A DNA stretch of 64,000 nt, from assembly GCF_002155965.1 (NCBI RefSeq), contig NZ_MUMH01000092.1, positions 1 through 64,000 of the forward strand, read 5' to 3'. Positions 35,941-43,213 of this stretch are shown piece by piece. The DNA comes from Allokutzneria sp. NRRL B-24872. Lineage in GTDB: Bacteria; Actinomycetota; Actinomycetes; Mycobacteriales; Pseudonocardiaceae. The position numbers and the translations under genes are program-made. Position 1 is the stretch's first letter. Every line of letters starts with the position of its first letter. Below the pieces are notes generated by a model. It had not been told where the DNA came from. It saw only the letters and a program-made list of their open reading frames with translations, and did not search any database.

Positions 35941-36001
35941 CCCGTTTCGTACTCATAGCGGGAGAAAACGCTCTTGAAGACCGTTATGAGTACGAAACGG
36001 G
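35941..36001. repeat. Dispersed inverted repeat, copy B
   Basis: Arms CCCGTTTCGTACTCA (35941-35955) and its exact complement (35987-36001) around 31 bases; the arms extend with CATA/TATG inward. Same arms as copy A at 2646-2708, 33 kb away. Confidence 0.75.
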
Positions 36002-36064
36002 GAGCTGCCCAACGGCGCTCGGCGCGTTCACCGGTCCTCAAGCACGCCCAACCCCCGCTGTCCA

Positions 36065-36105
36065 CCGCGAAGGGCCCCGGGGGGCGCGTCCGGGGCCCTT
36101 CGCGG
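36065..36105 (-). terminator. Strong hairpin terminator after the acyltransferase gene
   Basis: 16-bp perfect arms CCGCGAAGGGCCCCGG (36065-36080) and complement (36090-36105) with a 9-base loop, starting 7 bases beyond the acyltransferase stop. It should end the leftward ligase-acyltransferase transcript and marks the left edge of the cluster. Confidence 0.85.
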
Positions 36106-36111
36106 CCGGCC

Positions 36112-37053
36112 TCAGTGGGCCGCGACGTGTCGCCGGGCAGGGCGACGAGGGCGCATCGCGTCCTTCGGACCGACCGAGACGAGCTCGAAGGTCTTCTTCA
36201 ACGTGCCGAGGCGGTGGATCAGCAGGTCCGGGCCCGCGATGCAGAGCCGGGTGACGCCCTGCTCCACGAGGGTCCGCGTGATGTGGCCCCAGTGCACCTG
36301 GTTCACCACGGAGTCGACGAGCAGGTTCCGCACGTCGGTCCCGGTGGTCACCAGTGAGCCGTCCTGGTCGGAGATCACCGGCACCGCGGGCGGGGTGAAG
36401 GAGAAGCGCGGGAACACCTCGTCCTGCATGCGCTTGCGCAGCGGTTGCAGGACCTGGGCGTGCGCGGGCGGGCTCATCGTGGTGAGCGAGTAGCCGCCCA
36501 GCTCGCGGACGTGCCGCTTGAAGCCGTCCAGGTGCTGCTCGGCCATGGTGACCAGGTGGACGTCCTCGTCGAAGTACGCGGAGACCTCGTGCCACTCGCC
36601 GCGCTCGGTCATCCCGGCGAGCACCTCGCGCAGTCCCGCGAGCGGCGTGCGCACGATGAACTGGCTGACGAGATCGGAGTGCTCGGTGCGGTAGTACTCC
36701 AGCTCGCACGCGGCCAGTTCGGCGGTCAGGCGCACGAGCTCGGCGAAGGGCAGGGCGCCGGAGTAGGTCGCAGCGGCGCGCTCGCCGAAGCTGGGGCCGA
36801 CGCACAGCTCCGGCCGCTCGCCGAGGACGTCCTCGGCCCAGTCCGCCATGGCCAGCGAGTTGACCACGAAGGCGACCTGCGAGGCGGCCGTGTAGCCGTC
36901 ACCGGAGTCGCGCAGCGCCTCCAGCACGGAGAAGCCGAGCGCGGCGTCCGCGTCGGCGAGCCTGCGCCTGGCGTACGGGCTGACCATCATGAACCGGCCG
37001 ACCTCGGAGAAGCGCGAGGGACCCATCCCGGGGAAGACGATCGCGGTGCTCAT
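36112..37053 (-). CDS. Stand-alone starter-unit acyltransferase for the PKS loading ACP
   Basis: 313-aa discrete acyltransferase of the FabD/AT fold. It begins IVFPGMGPSRFSEVG, a variant of the GQG oxyanion loop (Gln to Met). The nucleophile is in VGPSFGERAAA (GxSxG) and the catalytic His in MSPPAHAQVL. The divergence from malonyl enzymes fits transfer of an unusual acyl group. It lies 10 bases after the ligase stop, same operon. In guanidino-polyketide and macrolactam clusters such enzymes move an activated amino-acid-derived acyl group onto the first ACP; PKS1 here begins with an ACP and lacks a loading AT, which fits. The exact acyl donor is inferred. Confidence 0.82.
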   Translation of the reverse strand: MSTAIVFPGMGPSRFSEVGRFMMVSPYARRRLADADAALGFSVLEALRDSGDGYTAASQVAFVVNSLAMADWAEDVLGERPELCVGPSFGERAAATYSGALPFAELVRLTAELAACELEYYRTEHSDLVSQFIVRTPLAGLREVLAGMTERGEWHEVSAYFDEDVHLVTMAEQHLDGFKRHVRELGGYSLTTMSPPAHAQVLQPLRKRMQDEVFPRFSFTPPAVPVISDQDGSLVTTGTDVRNLLVDSVVNQVHWGHITRTLVEQGVTRLCIAGPDLLIHRLGTLKKTFELVSVGPKDAMRPRRPARRHVAAH

Positions 37054-37063
37054 GCCGACCCCC

Positions 37064-38488
37064 TCAGGCCGCTTCGGCGACGGCGAGCGCTTCGAGCTGC
37101 TTGCGGTCGAACTTGCCGTTGCGGTTGAGCGGGAAGCGCTCCAGCACGCTCACCCGGTTCGGCTGCTCGTAGGGCGGCAGCACCGAGCAGATCAGCTCGC
37201 GCCAGTACCCGCTGTCGCGGCCGTGCTCGTCCTGGACGAAGAAGGTCAGGCTGGAGCCCCTGCGCTCGCACGGGGTCGCCACGATCTTGGCGACGCAGCC
37301 CTTGGCGGCGAGGCCGTGCTCGATGATCTCCGGGTGCAGCGTGTGCCCGTTGCGGTGCACGGCCATCTTGCGCCCGGCGATGAACAGGTTGCCGTGCTCG
37401 TCGAGGTAGCCGAAGTCGTTGGTCTTGTACCAGTCGCGGCCGACCGGCTCGATCGCGCCGTCGGCGTTGAGGTAGCCCTCCATCAGGTCCGGGTCGAGCA
37501 CCTCGATCTCGCCGATCTCCCCGGCGGGCAGCACGGCGCCGTCCTCGGCGGTGATCCGCATCTGGAGTCCGGCGACGGCCTGGCCGGCGCCGACGGGGTT
37601 GTCGACGGTGGCGAAGGCGACGTTGCCCATCTCGGTGCTGCCGTAGCTGTCCAGCAGCGGCATCCCGAAGGTCTCGACCGCGCGCTCGACCAGGCCCGGC
37701 TCCAGCGGGGCGGCGCCGCTGCACAGCATGCGGACGTTGCTGAACTCGCCGACCGCGCTCGGGCGCTTGCCGACGATGTTGAGGATGCTGCGGTAGGTCG
37801 ACGGCGCGGCGTCCACCACGGTCGCGCCGGTCATCCCGGCGATGCGCAGCGCGCGGTCGAGCCTGCGGTACGGCGCGATCACCAGCGAGCAGCCGACCAG
37901 CCGCGAGATCAACACCATGGACAGGCCGTACTGGTGGTTGAACGGCAGCAGCGGCAGCAGCACGTCGCCGGAGTTGTGCCCGACCAGGTCGGCGTTGCGC
38001 TGGAGGTTCTTGAGGAAGCGCCCGCCGTTCTTCACCACGCCCTTGGGCACGCCGGTGGAACCGGAGGACCACATGATCAGCGCGTCCGGCAGCTTCTCCC
38101 ACGCGCTGAAGTCCAGCCGCTCATCGATCGGCTCGCGGCCGGCTGCGGAAACGGCGAGCTCGTAGGTGTAGACGACCTGCTCGCCGACCGCGATCGGGGC
38201 GTCCTCGTCGACGATGACCAGCTTGACCCCGGACTGGCGCGAGGTGCGCTGCGTCTGGTCGGGCTTCTCCTGGTGGTCCACGAGCACCACCGAGGTGCCC
38301 AGGTGCATCAGGGCGAACAGGGTCGAGAGGTAGGCGACGGAGTTGTCCGCCTTGAGCAGCACGCGGTCGCCGTAACCGATGCCGCGGTCGCGCAGCGCGT
38401 CGGCCACCCGCAGCGCCGACCGCTCGAACTCGGCCACCGTCAGCACCGCGTCGGGCGCGAAGATCTTCGCGGACTTCCCTGGAGACAT
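37064..38488 (-). CDS. AMP-forming acyl-CoA/ACP ligase for the starter acid
   Basis: 474-aa adenylate-forming enzyme. Motifs: MWSSGSTGVPKGVVK (A3), LLDSYGSTEMGN (A5), YKTNDFGYLDEHGNLFIAGR (A7-A8) and NRNGKFDRKQL with the A10 lysine. Likely substrate is 4-guanidinobutyrate (or 4-aminobutyrate), giving the CoA or ACP thioester. ATG 38488 was chosen; GTG 38491 just before it has better spacing from AAGGAG. The gene is divergent from the amidase gene. The substrate pocket cannot be decoded by eye. Confidence 0.85.
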   Translation of the reverse strand: MSPGKSAKIFAPDAVLTVAEFERSALRVADALRDRGIGYGDRVLLKADNSVAYLSTLFALMHLGTSVVLVDHQEKPDQTQRTSRQSGVKLVIVDEDAPIAVGEQVVYTYELAVSAAGREPIDERLDFSAWEKLPDALIMWSSGSTGVPKGVVKNGGRFLKNLQRNADLVGHNSGDVLLPLLPFNHQYGLSMVLISRLVGCSLVIAPYRRLDRALRIAGMTGATVVDAAPSTYRSILNIVGKRPSAVGEFSNVRMLCSGAAPLEPGLVERAVETFGMPLLDSYGSTEMGNVAFATVDNPVGAGQAVAGLQMRITAEDGAVLPAGEIGEIEVLDPDLMEGYLNADGAIEPVGRDWYKTNDFGYLDEHGNLFIAGRKMAVHRNGHTLHPEIIEHGLAAKGCVAKIVATPCERRGSSLTFFVQDEHGRDSGYWRELICSVLPPYEQPNRVSVLERFPLNRNGKFDRKQLEALAVAEAA

Positions 38489-38732
38489 CACTATCGAACT
38501 CCTTTCCTGGTCCTGATCGAGGCGGATACCCCTCGGAAGAAGAATCAGGTGATCCGTCGTTCGACGTCGACGCCTTGACCCATGTCCGGTCAAGTATCGC
38601 CAAATCCGAGGTTATGCCCGTGCCGGGAAGCGCTGAAGGGGTGGCGTTCCACCCGGCGCCCATCGTGAAGTAACTCGCAGGGTGCTGCTGATAGTGTTCG
38701 CCGTGGAATTCGCCGCGAAGGGAACGCACTCG
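38489..38732. promoter_or_regulatory. Divergent promoter region with operator-like inverted repeat
   Basis: 244-bp spacer between the ligase and amidase genes. CTTGACC (38574-38580) and GGTCAAG (38588-38594) form a perfect 7-bp inverted repeat with 7-bp centre, able to control both directions. Confidence 0.5.
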
Positions 38733-39515
38733 ATGAGGATCGCCTGCTGGCAGGCCACCGCCCGCCGAACCGACGTGCCCACGACGCTTCTCGCGCTCGC
38801 TGAGCGTGCCCGCGAGGCGGCGGATTCCGGGGCGTCGTTGCTGGTCACGCCGGAAATGTCGCTGACCGGCTACCACCTCGGCGCGCGCAGGCTGCGCCAG
38901 CTGGCCGAACCGGTCGACGGCGCCATGTGCGAGGCGGTCAGCGAGATCGCGGCGAGCGCGGGCATCGCGATCGTGCACGGGTGGCCGGAGCTTTCCGGGG
39001 AACAGGTGTACAACTCCGCGCGTTTGGTCGATTCCTCGGGATCGGAGCTGGCGACTTACCGCAAGGCGCACCTTTTCGGCGATATCGACCGGAATGCGTT
39101 CAGTGCCGGTAACACCGGTGTGGTGCGCGCCGAACTCGACGGCGTCCCGGTCGGAATCGTCATCTGCTACGACGTGGAATTCCCCGAATCGGTGCGCGCG
39201 CACGCGCTCGCGGGCACACGGCTGCTGCTGGTGCCGACCGCGCTGATGTCGCCGTGGGACTTCGTCGCGCAGACGCTCGTGCCCGCGCGCGCGTTCGAGA
39301 GCCAGCTCTTCCTCGCCTACACCAATTGGGTCGGCAGCGAGCGCGAACTGAGCTACTGCGGCCGCACCCGCGTCGTCGGCCCGGACGGGATCGTCGTCGC
39401 CGGGCTCGACTCCGGCGAAGGGCTCGTGCTCGCCGACCTCGACCTGTCGCTGGTGGACAAGGCGCGCGCGGAGACCACCTACCTCACCGACCGGCGCCCG
39501 GGGCTCTACTCCTGA
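38733..39515 (+). CDS. Nitrilase-superfamily amidase (likely 4-guanidinobutyramide hydrolase)
   Basis: 260-aa carbon-nitrogen hydrolase. Catalytic triad: Glu41 (VTPEMSLTGY), Lys111 (TYRKAHLFGD) and Cys145 (VICYDVEFPE). It should cleave the terminal amide made by the amino-acid 2-monooxygenase encoded at 43.2 kb, releasing 4-guanidinobutyrate and ammonia. ATG 38733 has AAGGGA upstream. The same pairing of 2-monooxygenase and amidase is known for the guanidinobutyryl starters of linear and marginolactone polyketides. Specificity is inferred from context. Confidence 0.85.
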   Translation: MRIACWQATARRTDVPTTLLALAERAREAADSGASLLVTPEMSLTGYHLGARRLRQLAEPVDGAMCEAVSEIAASAGIAIVHGWPELSGEQVYNSARLVDSSGSELATYRKAHLFGDIDRNAFSAGNTGVVRAELDGVPVGIVICYDVEFPESVRAHALAGTRLLLVPTALMSPWDFVAQTLVPARAFESQLFLAYTNWVGSERELSYCGRTRVVGPDGIVVAGLDSGEGLVLADLDLSLVDKARAETTYLTDRRPGLYS

Positions 39516-39672
39516 CCCCCTGAACTCCTGACCCACTGGGCGGTAATCAGCGCGGGGGAACCCGAGTGGGCACCCGCGCGGTTCGCCTCCGGTGCCGCAC
39601 CGTTCTCGCTTTTGTCCGGTTCCGCCGCCTAGCTTTCGAGCAGGGACAAACTCGATTGCTGGGAGCGTGCAC

Positions 39673-40488
39673 ATGCGTCGGACGTTCACCGACTTCACCG
39701 TTGAGGTCGACATGAAGCGCCCGGATTTCCTGCGGGCGAAGGGAAACGGTCAGCGCAACCTGCTGCTCGGCCGAGCGGTCGCGGAGTTCGCGGCGGACCT
39801 CCGTCATTTGGATGCGATTCAGCAGGTGTTCGTAGATGGTGCCTCGCGACCGCTGATCAGGAGTGACTGGTCGTCGAGCGGGGCGGATTACAGCGATTCC
39901 TCGCAGCTGCTGATCGAGGGGCAGCAGGTGATGCAGGACTGGGAGCACCCGCTGATGCACAAGCTCGCGGTGAACGCGTGCGAGAGCAAGGGCGACATTC
40001 TCGAAGTCGGCTTCGGAATGGGGATCTCGGCCGGGTACGTGCAGGAGTGCGGAGTTCGGTCGCACACCATCATCGAGATCAACGAGGGTGTGGCGGAGCG
40101 GTTCGCCGCGTGGCGCGCTTCGCGGGCTGGTTCTGATATTCGGTTGGCATTTGGTGCTTGGCAGGATGTCATCGGTGGGTTGGGGCAGTTCGACGGCATC
40201 CTGTACGACACGTACCCGACGAACGAGGACGAGTTCGTGAAGACGTTGGGGCCGAAGGAGGTGACGCTGGCGGCGAACTTCTTCCCGGCCGCGGCGGCGC
40301 ACCTGAAGCCTGGGGGGATCTTCTCTTACTACACGAACGAGATCGACTCGTTGAGCCGGGCGCATCAGCGGTTGCTGCTGGAGCACTTCTCGTCGTTCAA
40401 GGTGGAGTTGGTGACGGGGTTGCAGCCGCCTGCGGACTGCACTTATTGGTGGGCGGATCGGATGGCCGCTGTTACCGCGTACAAGTGA
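39673..40488 (+). CDS. Guanidinoacetate N-methyltransferase (GAMT)-like enzyme
   Basis: 271-aa SAM methyltransferase. From residue 82 to the end it aligns with animal GAMT: GQQVMQDWEHPLMHKLA (GAMT GKPVMERWETPYMHALA), SAM loop ILEVGFGMGISAGYVQE (109-124), IIEINEGV, GAWQDV, FDGILYDTYP (173-182), LKPGGIFSYY and the end motif QPPADCTYWW. Glu91 and Asp179 match the two acidic residues that hold the guanidino group in GAMT (Glu45, Asp134). The first 80 residues are extra. It probably N-methylates a guanidine: the starter, an intermediate or the finished polyketide. ATG 39673 has GGGAG upstream. Wobble GC falls toward its 3' end. Confidence 0.85.
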   Translation: MRRTFTDFTVEVDMKRPDFLRAKGNGQRNLLLGRAVAEFAADLRHLDAIQQVFVDGASRPLIRSDWSSSGADYSDSSQLLIEGQQVMQDWEHPLMHKLAVNACESKGDILEVGFGMGISAGYVQECGVRSHTIIEINEGVAERFAAWRASRAGSDIRLAFGAWQDVIGGLGQFDGILYDTYPTNEDEFVKTLGPKEVTLAANFFPAAAAHLKPGGIFSYYTNEIDSLSRAHQRLLLEHFSSFKVELVTGLQPPADCTYWWADRMAAVTAYK

Positions 40489-40532
40489 TCTTGGTTCTCT
40501 TGTTTCTTTGGTTCGCTGGTTCCAGCGGTGGG

Positions 40533-40644
40533 GTCGGCTTGACCTGGGGCCCCTTGCGCGTGCCCTCATTGACCGGGCGGGCACGGGATGAATCCCGGCC
40601 CACGCGAACAAGCGTATGGCACGCGCACCCCAGGTAAAGCCGAC
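40533..40644. repeat. Large imperfect inverted repeat upstream of the HNH gene
   Basis: Left arm 40533-40564 and right arm 40618-40644 are complementary over 26 of 27 positions apart from a CCCCT insertion in the left arm. The arms begin GTCGGCTT and meet inward at GCGCGTGCC. The central 53 bases contain a second hairpin (CGGGA-TGAA-TCCCG with GGGC/GCCC flanks, about 40580-40602). The whole 112-bp element lies between the GAMT-like and HNH genes. Confidence 0.8.
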
Positions 40645-40757
40645 CGTTTCGTGTGCGCCTTGCGTTAGGTGGGGGTTGCTTTTTTCGGCGTGGCGGGCGC
40701 CTGGGAATTCATCCTTTAGAGCCATGATCGCCTATTTTATCGGCGTAGAATAGGGGC

Positions 40758-41870
40758 ATGGACCCTGATGTTGTTCTCAAAACAGCGTTCACGGACATAG
40801 GCAAGGCCGTAGCTGATTTCTCCGTGACTCTGCTCGACTACATTTCTGACCTTGATCCACGCGACCAGGAATTTTCCGAGGAGATCCTGATGCGTGAACT
40901 CCGGGTATCGCGGGTCAAGGCAGCCCGGTTGATCGACCGGGCGACGGACTTGACCTCTCGTCCGGGAGTGTTGCGGGCGTTGGCCGAAGGTCGAGTCGAT
41001 GAGGGCAAAGCGCTCATGATCATCGACCTGCTCCGAGTCCTCTCGGTGGTGCATGCGGCGATCGCCGAGGAGGCGTTGTTGGCGCATGCGGAGAAGAACC
41101 CGTACTCCACGACCCGTCAGTACGCGGTCCGGTTCATCCACCGACTCGACCCGACCGCTGCTGAGCGCCGCTTCCAGGAGAAGCGCAAGACCCGGTTGGT
41201 GGAGAAGATCAACCAGGACGACGGCATGGCCCTGCTGCGTGTGTTGATGACGGCTCATGATGCGGCGATGGTCTATGACCACATCAACCGCATCGCCCGC
41301 TCCCTCCCGAAAGATGACCGCACCCTGGACCAGAAGCGCTCCGACATCGCACGGGATCTGTTGCTGGGCAACGACACTCCTGCTCCGCAAGGTCAGACGA
41401 TGGTCTACCTGACGATGCCGATCACCTCAGCCCTCGGCCTCACCCAGGACCCCGCCATCCTCGGCGGCTACGGCCCCATCCCCGCACCCATCGCCCGCGA
41501 AATCGCAGCAGGCGGAGTCTGGAAACGCATCCTCACCGACCCCGCCACCGGCGCCGCTGAAGAGATCAGCAACGCCTACCGGCCCACCGCCAAACAACGC
41601 GAGTTGATCGCCGCCAGGTACCCGACCTGCATGGCCATCGGTTGCAACCAACCCGCACACCGCTGCGACCTGGACCATTGCCGCCGCTACAACGGCACCA
41701 ACACCACACTCGACAACCTCCGGCCGAAGTGCCGTCGGCATCACCGCATGAAGACCCACTCCAACTGGACCTGCACCAACCAAGACGACGGGACGCACAC
41801 CTGGACCACTCCGAGCGGGAAGACCGAAGACGTCCACCCCACGCCCATTGCCGAACCGGCGCCGTTCTGA
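40758..41870 (+). CDS. DUF222 / HNH endonuclease protein (REP13E12 type)
   Basis: 370 aa. Residues 1-270 are the helical DUF222 domain (SRVKAARLIDRATDLTSRPGVLRALAEGRVDEGKALMI). The C-terminal HNH nuclease has two CxxC-like pairs and CDLDHCRRYNGTNTTLDNLRPKCRRHHRMKTH, with metal-binding and catalytic His intact. Such proteins occur in multiple copies in actinobacteria (REP13E12 elements in mycobacteria) and behave like mobile or homing elements. The first two thirds use more A/T-ending codons than neighbouring genes. It interrupts the starter-unit gene set and is unlikely to act in biosynthesis. Confidence 0.88.
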   Translation: MDPDVVLKTAFTDIGKAVADFSVTLLDYISDLDPRDQEFSEEILMRELRVSRVKAARLIDRATDLTSRPGVLRALAEGRVDEGKALMIIDLLRVLSVVHAAIAEEALLAHAEKNPYSTTRQYAVRFIHRLDPTAAERRFQEKRKTRLVEKINQDDGMALLRVLMTAHDAAMVYDHINRIARSLPKDDRTLDQKRSDIARDLLLGNDTPAPQGQTMVYLTMPITSALGLTQDPAILGGYGPIPAPIAREIAAGGVWKRILTDPATGAAEEISNAYRPTAKQRELIAARYPTCMAIGCNQPAHRCDLDHCRRYNGTNTTLDNLRPKCRRHHRMKTHSNWTCTNQDDGTHTWTTPSGKTEDVHPTPIAEPAPF

Positions 41871-41896
41871 GGCCTGCGGGGGTCGCCGCGCAAGTG

Positions 41897-41916
41897 CTAG
41901 TCTGAATCAGGACTAG
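41897..41916. promoter_or_regulatory. Operator-like repeat upstream of padR-like gene
   Basis: CTAGTC (41897-41902) and GACTAG (41911-41916) flank TGAATCAG, 33 bases before the PadR start. PadR proteins usually autoregulate at such sites. Confidence 0.5.
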
Positions 41917-41948
41917 TACTGAATGGTGATTACTCTGGAGAGGGAACA

Positions 41949-42281
41949 GTGGCGGACGCGGCGGTGGGATGGCTGCGCGGGACCCTGGAGCTGGTGCTCG
42001 CGGCGGTGCTCGCGGAAGGCGACCGGCACGGGTACGCGCTGATCCAGCGGATCTCCGAACTGGGACTGGGCACCATCAGGGGCGGAGCCCTCTACCCGGT
42101 GCTCGGGCGGATGGAAACCGCTGGCCTCGTCGAGGCGGAGTGGGTCGCCGGGCAGGGCGGGCCGGGGCGCAAGGTCTACCGGCTGACCCCGGTCGGGCAC
42201 GAGCGGCTGCTGGCGGAAACCGAGCGCTGGCAGGACTTCTCCGTCGCGATGGATCGCCTCGTGGGGAAGGATCGGGCATGA
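41949..42281 (+). CDS. PadR-family transcriptional regulator
   Basis: 110-aa winged-helix protein: LELVLAAVLAEGDRHGYALIQRISELGLGTIRGGALYPVLGRMETAGLVEAEW ... GRKVYRLTPVGHERL is the standard PadR pattern. GTG 41949. Overlaps the next gene by 4 bases (ATGA), a usual arrangement of PadR with HAAS-domain membrane proteins. Target probably its own operon. Confidence 0.92.
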   Translation: MADAAVGWLRGTLELVLAAVLAEGDRHGYALIQRISELGLGTIRGGALYPVLGRMETAGLVEAEWVAGQGGPGRKVYRLTPVGHERLLAETERWQDFSVAMDRLVGKDRA

Positions 42282-43213
42282 GCGAGTGGGACGATCGCGC
42301 GCGACTGGCGCTGGCCAGGAACGGGGTGGGGCGCGAGCTGGCCGACACGGTGCTGGACGAGGTGGAACAACACTGCTCCGAGAGCGGCGAGGAGCCCGAA
42401 ACGGCGTTCGGGACGCCGGAGGAGTTCGCCGTTTCTGTTGCCGTGGAACGGGTTCCGGCCGCTGAGCGGGCCGAGCGCGACCGGGACGGGATGACCGCGC
42501 GGAGTCGGCGACGAGTGTTGATCATCCTGCTCGGGGTACAGGTTCTGGTGCTCTGCCTGGTGTTGTGGCTGGAGGTGGGCCTCATGGTGCCGCTGACCCT
42601 GGCGGGGTCGGTGGGCGCGGTGCTGGGGATCGCGGCGGCGGCCGGGGCGATGGTCACGGGGTTCGAGCTGCGGCCCAGCGGGCGGCCACGGGCGGTGGTG
42701 TGGGCCTTCGCGGGCGTCGGGGTGCTCGTCGTGCTCGCGGCGCTGGCCTTCACGACGCTGCCGAAGACACCGATCGGGAGCCTGCCGGTGCCGGTCGTCG
42801 CGGCGCTCGGGATTCTGGTGGTGTGGTGGGGTTCGCGGTACGAACCCCGCGCGCTGAACACCGGGGCGAGCGACTGGGAGAAGCGCCTGGCGGGGCTCCT
42901 CGAAGGACGGCACGACATTCCTCGCAGGCGGGCGGCGGAACTGGCCGCGGAGGCGGGGCAGCACCTCGCGGCCAGCGGGAACACGGCCGAGGAGGAGTTC
43001 GGTCCTGCCGAGGAGTACGCGGCGGAACTGGCCGGGCACGAACCGGCTCGGCCGCCGTGGTGGCGTTCCGGGCGGGCCCAGAACGCCCTGATGGCGGCGC
43101 TCCTGCTCAGCGCTGTCGTGTTCGACGTGGCCGATGAGGACACCACCTGGATGTGTCTGGCGTTGTCCCTGCTCTTCGCCATCGCGGCGCTGCCACCACG
43201 GGTCAGATCCTGA
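42278..43213 (+). CDS. HAAS-domain membrane protein paired with PadR
   Basis: 311 aa. An N-terminal helical HAAS-like module (residues 1-60, WDDRARLALARNGVGRELADTVLDEVEQHC), four or five transmembrane helices (about 80-195), a second HAAS-like module (KRLAGLLEGRHDIPRRRAAELAAEAGQHLAASG) and two final helices. Such proteins act with PadR in envelope-stress-type sensing, mechanism unclear. The end overlaps the convergent monooxygenase gene by 11 bases. Confidence 0.75.
   Translation: MSEWDDRARLALARNGVGRELADTVLDEVEQHCSESGEEPETAFGTPEEFAVSVAVERVPAAERAERDRDGMTARSRRRVLIILLGVQVLVLCLVLWLEVGLMVPLTLAGSVGAVLGIAAAAGAMVTGFELRPSGRPRAVVWAFAGVGVLVVLAALAFTTLPKTPIGSLPVPVVAALGILVVWWGSRYEPRALNTGASDWEKRLAGLLEGRHDIPRRRAAELAAEAGQHLAASGNTAEEEFGPAEEYAAELAGHEPARPPWWRSGRAQNALMAALLLSAVVFDVADEDTTWMCLALSLLFAIAALPPRVRS

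Larger units (their letters stand above)
34863..36064. other. Long non-coding spacer between rbpA and the PKS cluster
   Basis: About 1.2 kb without a convincing gene; open frames here lack coding bias and ribosome sites. It holds the rbpA promoter region, an AACGAC/GTCGTT hairpin near 34923-34946, four degenerate 16-bp tandem units at 35497-35560, a GTCC-N5-GGAC site at 35753, and the dispersed inverted repeat at 35941-36001. Confidence 0.6.

Noticed and set aside
35487..36254. Possible gene in the rbpA-acyltransferase spacer
   Set aside because: The frame crosses the dispersed inverted repeat and the terminator and enters the acyltransferase gene antisense; composition and peptide lack coding character.
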